A DNA stretch of 64,000 nt. Source: Hyphomicrobiaceae bacterium. GTDB lineage: Bacteria > Pseudomonadota > Alphaproteobacteria > Rhizobiales > Hyphomicrobiaceae. Location of the stretch: assembly GCA_023384095.1 (NCBI GenBank), contig JAHDXT010000002.1, forward strand, positions 246,918-310,917, given 5' to 3'. Below are positions 26,219-32,922 of the stretch, piece after piece; positions within the stretch are counted from its first letter, which is position 1, and each line of letters begins with the position of its first letter. The notes below the pieces were generated by a model that worked only from the letters and a program-made list of their open reading frames with translations, was not told the DNA's origin and did not search any database. The translations under genes were made by a program, and so were the position numbers.

Positions 26219-27211
26219 ATGCAAACGACTGCGATCAGAAGTGCGCTCGCGGGCGCGGCGTTGGCGCTCTGCGTGCCGGGGCTGGCAATCGCCCAGCAGT
26301 CCGGCCTGCAACAGAACGGTCAGCAGATCGGGCAGCAGCAGTTCGGGCAGCAACAGCAGCTCGGACAGCGCCAGCAGCTCGAGGGCGAAGGCGTGCAGCT
26401 CTATGCGAGCCCGAACGAGGTGACGCAGGTCAAGAGGCATCTTGCGCAGCTCGGTCTCAACCCCGGGACCCTGGACGGCAACTGGAACGACCAGGTCGAG
26501 GATGCGCTCGAGAGCTTCCAGCAGCAGCGCGGACTCAGTCCGACCGGCAATCTCAACCTGTCCACACTGTCCGCGCTCGGCGTCCAGATCGGCCAGGACG
26601 GCCTGATGCTCGGAATCGGCGAGCCCGGCATGCAGCGCGGCAGGCTCGGCCAGCGGCAGATGCAGCCTGGACAGCAGTTCGGTCAGATGCAGCCCGGGCA
26701 GCAGCTCGGGCAGACGCAGACATGGCCGCAGCAGCAGTACGGCCAGATGCAGCCTGGCACGCGTCAGCAGCACGGGCAGCGAGCGCAACAACGGATGCAG
26801 CAGCGCCTCGGGCAGCGCCAGCAGCTCGAAGGCGAGGGCGCGCCGCTGTTCGTGAGCCCGATCGAGGTCAGGCAGGTCGAGCAGCGGCTGTCGCAGCTCG
26901 GGCTCGACCCCGGCAGCATCGACGGGCGGTGGAGCGAGGAGACGCAGAACGCAATCGAGCGCTTCCAGCAACAGCGCGGCTTGAGCACCAGCGGCAATCT
27001 GAACCTTTCGACGCTGACCGCTCTCGGCGTGCAGATCGGTCGGGAAGGCCGGTTCCTCGGCATCGGCGAGCAGCAGGGCCAGGGCATGCAGCAGCCTGGA
27101 ATGCAGCACCAGGGCATGGGCATGCAGCAGCGGGGCCTCGGCCAGACGGGTCAGCAGAACGGCATGGGCCAAGGCATGCAGTCCCAGCAGCAGGGCCAGG
27201 ACGGCAACTGA
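26219..27211 (+). CDS. Secreted Q/G-rich protein with two peptidoglycan-binding-like (PG_binding_1) domains
   Basis: This protein has 330 residues from ATG 26219, with CTGGAG 8 nt upstream. A signal peptide with cleavage after AIA-Q (about residue 24) is followed by alternating low-complexity Gln/Gly/Met segments and two copies of the same block: an RQQLEGEG lead-in, then a PG_binding_1 repeat (about 60-125 and 215-280) with FQQQRGLS and NLNLSTL. The two blocks are clearly duplicated. The likely site is the periplasm or cell surface, holding onto murein. No catalytic domain is present. The Q-rich linkers (GQMQPGQQ-like units) suggest slippage-driven expansion. Confidence 0.8.
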   Translation: MQTTAIRSALAGAALALCVPGLAIAQQSGLQQNGQQIGQQQFGQQQQLGQRQQLEGEGVQLYASPNEVTQVKRHLAQLGLNPGTLDGNWNDQVEDALESFQQQRGLSPTGNLNLSTLSALGVQIGQDGLMLGIGEPGMQRGRLGQRQMQPGQQFGQMQPGQQLGQTQTWPQQQYGQMQPGTRQQHGQRAQQRMQQRLGQRQQLEGEGAPLFVSPIEVRQVEQRLSQLGLDPGSIDGRWSEETQNAIERFQQQRGLSTSGNLNLSTLTALGVQIGREGRFLGIGEQQGQGMQQPGMQHQGMGMQQRGLGQTGQQNGMGQGMQSQQQGQDGN

Positions 27212-27222
27212 GCGTAGGCCGC

Positions 27223-27250
27223 GGTGGCCAGCCCTCGCAGGCTGGCCACC
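27223..27250. terminator. Bidirectional terminator hairpin between convergent genes
   Basis: GGTGGCCAGCC and its exact complement, 11 bp, with a 6-nt loop, sit between the stop of the Q/G-rich protein gene and the stop of meaB. There is no T-run on either strand. Confidence 0.65.
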
Positions 27251-27251
27251 A

Positions 27252-28253
27252 TCATGAACGCAGCAGCCCGAGAACCGCCTCCACCGCGCGTGGCGCGGTG
27301 AGTCTTCCCCGCCGGACCTCCTCCTCCAGCGCGTCGATCCGCTCGCGCGCCGCGCCTCGCGCCATCAAGTCCGCCAGCAGCCGCTCCTGCAGCATGTCCC
27401 GCATCCAGCCGACGGCCTGCTCCTGCCGCCGCGCCTGGAGCTCGCCGCTCCCCGTCATCCGGGCCCTGTGCGCCGAGACCTGCTCCCACAGCGCATCGAG
27501 CCCGCGGTTCTCGAGCGCGGAGGCGACGAGCACAGGGGGAGTCCAGCTCGCCGACCGCGGCGTCAGGATATTGAGCGCGGCCTGGTAGTCGGCGGCACTG
27601 CGCCGGGCACGGACGATGTTGTCGCCGTCCGCCTTGTTGATGACGAGCATGTCCGCGATCTCGATCACGCCCTTCTTGATTCCCTGCAGCTCGTCCCCGC
27701 CGCCGGCGAGCATCAGGACCAGGAAGAAGTCGACCATGTCGGCGACGGCCGTTTCCGATTGGCCGACGCCGACGGTCTCGACGATCACCACGTCGAAGCC
27801 GGCCGCCTCCGCCAGTAGCATCGTCTCGCGCGTGCGCCGCGTTACGCCGCCGAGCGTGCCCGAGGTGGGCGACGGCCGGATGAAGGCGGCGGGGCTCGAC
27901 GCGAGGCGCGCCATGCGCGTCTTGTCGCCGAGGATGGAGCCGCCGGACCGGCGCGAGGTCGGATCGACCGCCAGCACCGCCACCTCGTGGCCGGCCGCGA
28001 TCAGGTTCATGCCGAGCTGGTCGATGAGCGTCGATTTGCCGACGCCCGGAACGCCCGTCACGCCGATGCGCCAGGCGCCGCCGCTCGACGGAAGCAGCGC
28101 CTGCAGGAGGTTCTGAGCGACCTCCTGGTCGCCGGGCCTGGTGCTTTCGATCAGCGTGATCGCACGCGCCAGCACGGCGCGATCGCCGGCGAGGATGCCG
28201 GCGGCAAGCTGCGCAAGGCTGAGCGGCGCGCGCCTGCCTCTGGCGGTCGTCAT
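27252..28253 (-). CDS. meaB: Methylmalonyl-CoA mutase-associated GTPase MeaB
   Basis: This protein has 333 residues from ATG 28251-28253, the usual MeaB length, with GGGAG upstream; a longer frame to 28370 adds an unconserved tail. This G3E-family GTPase protects methylmalonyl-CoA mutase and helps load intact adenosylcobalamin. P-loop GVPGVGKST is at 67-75, then LAVDPTSRRSGGSILGDKTRM, VIVETVGVGQSE (switch/Mg region), and NKAD for guanine specificity. The C-terminal helix is the dimerisation arm. The mutase genes are not in the window. Confidence 0.95.
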   Translation of the reverse strand: MTTARGRRAPLSLAQLAAGILAGDRAVLARAITLIESTRPGDQEVAQNLLQALLPSSGGAWRIGVTGVPGVGKSTLIDQLGMNLIAAGHEVAVLAVDPTSRRSGGSILGDKTRMARLASSPAAFIRPSPTSGTLGGVTRRTRETMLLAEAAGFDVVIVETVGVGQSETAVADMVDFFLVLMLAGGGDELQGIKKGVIEIADMLVINKADGDNIVRARRSAADYQAALNILTPRSASWTPPVLVASALENRGLDALWEQVSAHRARMTGSGELQARRQEQAVGWMRDMLQERLLADLMARGAARERIDALEEEVRRGRLTAPRAVEAVLGLLRS

Positions 28254-28489
28254 TTCGGCGCTCCCGAATCCGCCCCGACCATGGCCACGAAGCATCAGTG
28301 ACGCAAGACCCGCCGCTGCCCCGCTGGCCGGCCCGACACGGCCGGCGGTGGAGGGGGCCGGCAGAATCAACGACCGGGGTTGGAGCAGGAAGTGCGCGCC
28401 GTCGGAAGATCGGGATCGGGTTGCGGGCGGCAGGGCACGCTTCTACAGTGCACCGCCAGTTATGTCTGTCGCTCGAGGGGACGCGGACC

Positions 28490-29974
28490 ATGGGACTGAC
28501 GTCAGCCGCCAGCTTTTGGATCCTCACCGCCGTCGCGATTCTGCTCTACGCCTTCCTGTGGAGGGTGACGCGGGACCTTCCGCGCGGGGCCAAGGTGGTC
28601 GCCCGCATAGCGCTCGCCCCCTTGATGTTCCTGCCGCTGGTGCTCGGCATGGTCATCGGCACGCAGATGGCATCCCGGGACACCATGACGGCGCCAGAGG
28701 CTGGGGGCGAGGAAGTCGTCGCTACCGATCGGTCAGGGGCGCCGAAGAAAAGCAGAGCGCGGCCCGCACCGGCCTCCCGGTCGGTTGAGACCAGTCCGCC
28801 GGCGGCAGCCAACGGCTCGCACAAGTCCGACCCGCCGCCCGTCGCGGCCGAAGCGCCTCCGGTGCCCGAGCCTGCGCCGCTTGCGCCGACGCGCAGCGCC
28901 GAAGCGCCACCGCTGGCCGCACCCGCTGCGCAGGCGGATTGGGACGTCGTGCCTGTGTTCTACGGCACGGATCGCGCCAGGCTCGCCGACGCGCAGCGGC
29001 TCGACTATGGCTCCGATCGGGGCAGGCGGCTGCAGCTCGGCCACGCTCTCGTGACGGTGCCCAGATCACACCAGGTGCCCCAAGTCGAGCGGCCCTGGGT
29101 CTATCACCTGCCGTTCACACAGATCGTGCTCTGGCAGGAGGCGGAGGACCCCAAGAAGCACTTCACGATCAAGGAGATCCGTGAGCTGCAGCGGGAGGAG
29201 TTCCTGGAGCTGGTGCGCAAGCGGCTGAGCGAGTCGAAAGCCTATGCGGACCATGCCATCGTGTTCCTGCACGGCTTCAACACGAGCTTCGAGTTCGCGG
29301 TCTACCGCACCGCGCAGATGGCCTACGACCTGAAGTTCGACGGGGCGCCGTTCCTCTATAGCTGGCCGTCGAAGGGCCAGGTCGGATTGCAGGACTACAG
29401 CTACGACCGCGAGAGCGCAGGCGCGGCCGAGCCGCATTTCAAAGAGTTCCTGGAGCTGGTCGCCCGGGAGACCGGCGCCAAGTCGGTCAGCATCATCGCA
29501 CACAGCATGGGCAACCAGCTTCTGCTGCCGGTGCTGCGCGACCTGCGCCGGTCAGCGCCGGAGAGCGTCAAGATCTCACAGGTCATCCTCGCCGCGCCGG
29601 ACGTGGATCGCGACGCTTTCGAGTTCCTGGCCCGCGAGATCCAGGGCATCAGCCGCGGCGTCACTCTGCTCGCCGCTTCCAACGACCGGGCGCTCACGGC
29701 CTCGCGCCAGTTCTGGGGCGGCGTGCCGCGCGCGGGCGACGTACCCGCCGAAGGGCCCATCGTGATGGAAGGCGTCGATACCATCGACGTCACCGCGATC
29801 AACACCGAGATGTTCTCGCTCAACCACTCCGGCTATGCGGAGAAAACCGAGCTGCTCAACGACATCCAGCTCCTGATCCAGACCGGTGAGCGGCCGCCCG
29901 AGAAGCGGGTGCCGATCCTGGAGCGCATCAACACCGCCAAGGGTGCCTTCTGGCGCTACCCGGGCGTGCGCTGA
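28490..29974 (+). CDS. Membrane-anchored alpha/beta hydrolase of the DUF900 family
   Basis: This protein has 494 residues from ATG 28490. Two hydrophobic helices (about 8-24 and 41-61) are followed by an Ala/Pro-rich linker (about 70-160) and a DUF900 alpha/beta-hydrolase domain. The domain shows VFYGTDR, HGFNTSFEFAVYR, SWPSKG, the nucleophile Ser339 in IIAHSMGNQ, and a late ASNDRAL region typical of the family. Esterase or lipase activity is likely, facing the periplasm, but no substrate is known. An in-frame upstream extension to 28298 lacks a ribosome site and overlaps the meaB 5' end. Confidence 0.85.
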   Translation: MGLTSAASFWILTAVAILLYAFLWRVTRDLPRGAKVVARIALAPLMFLPLVLGMVIGTQMASRDTMTAPEAGGEEVVATDRSGAPKKSRARPAPASRSVETSPPAAANGSHKSDPPPVAAEAPPVPEPAPLAPTRSAEAPPLAAPAAQADWDVVPVFYGTDRARLADAQRLDYGSDRGRRLQLGHALVTVPRSHQVPQVERPWVYHLPFTQIVLWQEAEDPKKHFTIKEIRELQREEFLELVRKRLSESKAYADHAIVFLHGFNTSFEFAVYRTAQMAYDLKFDGAPFLYSWPSKGQVGLQDYSYDRESAGAAEPHFKEFLELVARETGAKSVSIIAHSMGNQLLLPVLRDLRRSAPESVKISQVILAAPDVDRDAFEFLAREIQGISRGVTLLAASNDRALTASRQFWGGVPRAGDVPAEGPIVMEGVDTIDVTAINTEMFSLNHSGYAEKTELLNDIQLLIQTGERPPEKRVPILERINTAKGAFWRYPGVR

Positions 29975-29998
29975 GCGCCGCAACGCCGCGGCCCGATC

Positions 29999-30934
29999 TC
30001 ATTGCATCAGCTTCTTGACGTCCTCATAGGAGCTGACCTTGTGCACCTTGCCGCCGCTGATGAAGTAGAGCCATTCGAGCTTGTCGCTTCTGGCGAGATC
30101 CTCCGGCGTGACGGCCTCGAGCTCGGTCGCCAATTGAACCCGGAACTGCGGGACGACGTCGTCGATCAGGGACGGCGGCGCATCCTTCCAGGCTTCCGGA
30201 GGCGGCAGCCGGCTCGCCGCGCCGGGATGGAAGACGACCTCGTTGAGGGCCCACGGCGGGAGCTGCCGTCTGAGGACGAATTCCGAGATGGCCTCGACGA
30301 AGCCGATCTGCACGAGGCCGGAGCAGATATAGGAGTTGGGCGGCGTCCATTCGCGGTCGCGGAACGCGTCGACGGCCTTCTCCTGGCCCTCGATGGACTT
30401 CTGAATGCCGAACCAGATGTCGCGTACGATCCTGACGATCGCCCAGTAATTGTAATCGGCCTTGATGTTCTCGAGCAGCAGGCCGCGTACGCGGCTCTGC
30501 TTGCCGGCATCGAACCAGTCGCGGCGCAGGCGCTTGATCGCTACGATGGCGCTCTTGTCGTCGACGTAGTCGCGGAAATTGCTGAGGTCCACCCCGCCGG
30601 TGCTCGCCTCGATGACGAAGGTGCTGGCATAGCCGGGCTCGTGCACGGGGCCGGTGAAGATCATGGCCGAGTGGGAGAAAGGCGAGCTGGTGGCCCACCG
30701 GATGACATAGGAGGCCGGATCCCACTCGCGCCGCGCCAGCACCACGTCGGCGCGTTCCAGATAGTTGCCGGCGAGGAACTCGTCGACGGATTTCGGCCAT
30801 TGGTCGACGCGCACCGCCGATTGCGCCTGCGGGCCTGCACGGCCGCTGCCGCCTGGGGTCAGCGAGTCGGCCATCTCGGCGCCCAATGCGAGCACCAATG
30901 CCGCACAGGCCATTCCGATCAAAACGTTCTTCAT
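29999..30934 (-). CDS. YiiX-like permuted papain-fold (NlpC/P60-related) amidohydrolase, exported
   Basis: This protein has 311 residues from ATG 30932-30934, with GGGAGGGG upstream. A signal peptide (about 1-22, VLALGAEMA) is followed by a C92-type fold with circularly permuted catalytic residues: His88 in SPFSHSAMI, acidic Glu109 in FVIEAS, and Cys204 in YICSGLVQ. This order (His before Cys) is the family hallmark. Relatives cleave lipid- or peptide-linked amides. It is convergent with the DUF900 hydrolase (24 bp apart). The true substrate is unknown. Confidence 0.75.
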   Translation of the reverse strand: MKNVLIGMACAALVLALGAEMADSLTPGGSGRAGPQAQSAVRVDQWPKSVDEFLAGNYLERADVVLARREWDPASYVIRWATSSPFSHSAMIFTGPVHEPGYASTFVIEASTGGVDLSNFRDYVDDKSAIVAIKRLRRDWFDAGKQSRVRGLLLENIKADYNYWAIVRIVRDIWFGIQKSIEGQEKAVDAFRDREWTPPNSYICSGLVQIGFVEAISEFVLRRQLPPWALNEVVFHPGAASRLPPPEAWKDAPPSLIDDVVPQFRVQLATELEAVTPEDLARSDKLEWLYFISGGKVHKVSSYEDVKKLMQ

Positions 30935-31157
30935 GAATGGTCCCCTCCCAACGGAAATGAATGGTAACGGAGCAGGCTTCGTCCAAGGCCATATCGGGTA
31001 GGCTGACAACCTGCATTGTGGATGCGGCTGCTCGATGGCGGGATGACGTGTCGCAACCCGGCAACACTGCTGAGCCGATTGCCTGGCGCGCCTCCGCCGC
31101 TTAGAGCAATGGCGGGCGCGCATGATGGCGTCGCCGCTCGTCCCAGGAGTTGAGCCG

Positions 31158-31967
31158 ATGACCGACCGTTATTCCCGCTACCAGGCCTTGAAATTCGCGC
31201 GCCCCACCCCGCGCATCCTGGAGGTGATCCTGTCACGGCCGGGGCGGCTCAATGCGCTCGACGAGACGGGGCACCGCGAGCTCGCCGAGGTGTGGCGCGA
31301 CATCGAAAAGGACCCGGACACCGCCGTCGTGGTGCTGCGGGGCGAGGGTGGCGCGTTCAGCGCCGGCGGCGACTTCGAGATGATCGAGCGCATGGCTGCG
31401 GACTGGTCCGTGCGCACGCGCGTGTGGAAGGAGGCCAGCGACCTCGTCTACGCCGTCATCAATTGCTCGAAGCTCGTCGTCGCTGCGATCGAGGGTCCCT
31501 GCGTCGGCGCGGGGCTCGCGGCCGCGATGGTCTCCGACGTCACCATCGCGGGCCGCCGCGCGCGCATCATCGACGGGCACACGCGGCTCGGCGTGGCGGC
31601 CGGCGATCACGCGGCGATCGTCTGGCCGCTGCTGTGCGGGATGGCCAAGGCGAAATACTATCTGCTCACCTGCGAGGCGCTGACGGGCGAGGAGGCTGAG
31701 CGCATCGGCCTCGTCTCCAAGGTCGTCGACGACGACAAGGTCGTGGCCACCGCGCTGCAGGTGGCGGAGCGGCTGGCGGATGGCCCGCAGGCGGCGCTGC
31801 GCTGGACCAAGCACGCGCTCAACAACTGGCTGCGACTCGCCGGCCCGACCTTCGACGCCTCCCTGGCGCTCGAGTTCCTGGGGTTTTCCGGCCCCGAGGT
31901 GCAGGAGGGCGTCGCAGCGCTGAAGGAGAAGCGCCGGCCGCAATTCGGGCCGGAGGAGCCGTTCTGA
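31158..31967 (+). CDS. Crotonase-superfamily protein lacking both hydratase glutamates
   Basis: This protein has 269 residues from ATG 31158, preceded by AGGAG at 8 nt; an earlier in-frame ATG at 31122 has no such site. The fold is clearly enoyl-CoA hydratase/isomerase, with LNALDE, the oxyanion-hole glycine in FSAGGDFEM and [13 protein letters not shown]. By hand alignment to rat mitochondrial hydratase, catalytic Glu144 is Ala121 and Glu164 is His141. The segment [18 protein letters not shown] offers Asp150 as an alternative acid. So a simple hydratase call would be unsafe; dehalogenase-, isomerase- or decarboxylase-like chemistry is possible. Confidence 0.85.
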   Translation: MTDRYSRYQALKFARPTPRILEVILSRPGRLNALDETGHRELAEVWRDIEKDPDTAVVVLRGEGGAFSAGGDFEMIERMAADWSVRTRVWKEASDLVYAVINCSKLVVAAIEGPCVGAGLAAAMVSDVTIAGRRARIIDGHTRLGVAAGDHAAIVWPLLCGMAKAKYYLLTCEALTGEEAERIGLVSKVVDDDKVVATALQVAERLADGPQAALRWTKHALNNWLRLAGPTFDASLALEFLGFSGPEVQEGVAALKEKRRPQFGPEEPF

Positions 31968-32218
31968 AACGAAAGCGAGCCGGGGTCAGCCGCTCACCGG
32001 CTTTGCCGACCCCTCGATGACGAAACGATTCCCACTGCCTACCCACACCGTCATTCCCGCGGAGGCGGGAATCCACGACACGCCGCAGATCAGGTGTGGA
32101 GAGTTGCGTGGATGGCCGCCTTCGCGGCCATGACGGAAGGAAGGGCAAAGGGGACCAGGCGGAACACTGGCGTCGACGCTGATCGGGGACCTGACCCCTT
32201 CGGCTCGGTTTCGTTTCA
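31965..32218. repeat. Intergenic element bounded by imperfect 24-27 bp inverted repeats
   Basis: Left end TGAAACGAAAGCGAGC-CGGGGTCA (31965-31988) is repeated inverted at 32192-32218 with one 3-nt insertion. The left copy overlaps the stop codon of the crotonase gene. The element encloses a pair of REP-like hairpins. It codes for nothing recognisable. The whole gap 31968-32522 (555 bp) holds only repeats and the start region of the next gene. Confidence 0.65.
32049..32135. repeat. Inverted pair of 29-bp REP-like palindromes (BIME-like)
   Basis: Unit 1 (32049-32077) reads CGTCATTCCCGCGGAGGCGG and on; unit 2 (32107-32135) is the same motif inverted, with compensating changes that keep each hairpin (GGCCGCgaaGGCGGCC). 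The two units can form separate hairpins or one long arm. CGTCATTCCCGC-type units recur in many proteobacterial genomes. Confidence 0.75.
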
Positions 32219-32407
32219 GACCCGCAGGGTCTGACCCCCAATCAGCGTCGTCGGTCGGGATCAGTCGATCAACCGCTCCGCCGGCGCAAATCACCCGTTT
32301 CATCATCGCGGGTCGGTGAGCGGCTGGTTCCGAAGGGGTCAGACCCGCGGGGTCTGAGCCCGCGCGTGGAGCGAGCGGGACAAGGTCATGGGTTGGGGTC
32401 TGACCCC
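32217..32407. repeat. Cluster of CAGACCC-n3-GGGTCTG palindromes
   Basis: The same short palindrome occurs at 32217-32233 and 32340-32356, each with spacer gca or gcg. A compact form GGGGTC-t-GACCCC lies at 32395-32407, and a related half site near 32187-32197. They lie upstream of a small membrane-protein gene. Origin and role unknown; dispersed repeat or multi-site operator are both possible. Confidence 0.55.
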
Positions 32408-32522
32408 CGCAAATCGTCGCCGGCAACTTCATGTAATTGCGGATCAAAGCCGTTGACACGTCCTGCAATCCGGCAGAGTGTCCGCGCGCTCCGTAGCAAG
32501 ATGGTCTGATGGGGGAATTGCA

Positions 32523-32909
32523 GTGAACGGAAGAATTGACACGATTTTCCTGGGTGTCGCGCTCGTGTACCTCGTTGCCGGAATCGCTCTCGGGATCGCA
32601 ATGGGCATCGCCGAGGACTTCAGCTACGCGCATCTGCATGCGCACATGAACCTCCTCGGCTTCGCGGCGCATGGCATCTTCGGCCTGACGCACCGGCTGT
32701 GGCCGGGGCTGCGGCTGTCGCCTCTGACGGCGCCGCAGCTCTACTTGACGGTGCTCGGCTCACCGATCTTCCTCGTTGGGGTGCCGATGGCGCAGTTCCA
32801 TGGCCAGCCGATCCTCGCCATCGTCGGCTCGCTGCTGGTGCTGTCGGGCGTGATCCTGTTCCTGGTCATGTTCGCCGGCAAGGCGCTGCGGGAGGAGGCG
32901 CGGGTCTGA
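32523..32909 (+). CDS. Small membrane protein resembling heme-copper oxidase subunit I helices
   Basis: This protein has 128 residues from GTG 32523, which has GGGGGA 6 nt upstream; the longer frame from 32478 lacks one. It has four hydrophobic segments. The second carries HLHAHMNLLGFAAHGIFGLTH, much like the His-rich helix of cbb3-type subunit I and of related small proteins (usually HAHLNLLGWV...LFGLIY). Several histidines could bind heme or metal. It lacks the rest of an oxidase, so it cannot be an oxidase by itself. It lies directly after the palindrome cluster. Confidence 0.7.
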   Translation: MNGRIDTIFLGVALVYLVAGIALGIAMGIAEDFSYAHLHAHMNLLGFAAHGIFGLTHRLWPGLRLSPLTAPQLYLTVLGSPIFLVGVPMAQFHGQPILAIVGSLLVLSGVILFLVMFAGKALREEARV

Positions 32910-32922
32910 GCTTCCCCGGGTC

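Noticed and set aside
26300..27200. CAG-rich tandem sequence as a non-coding microsatellite
   Set aside because: It lies in frame within a signal-peptide-bearing protein and alternates with conserved PG_binding_1 domains.
31819..32693. Minus-strand frames in the repeat-rich gap before the small oxidase-like gene
   Set aside because: They run through palindromic repeats and the crotonase gene. No start signal or homology was seen.
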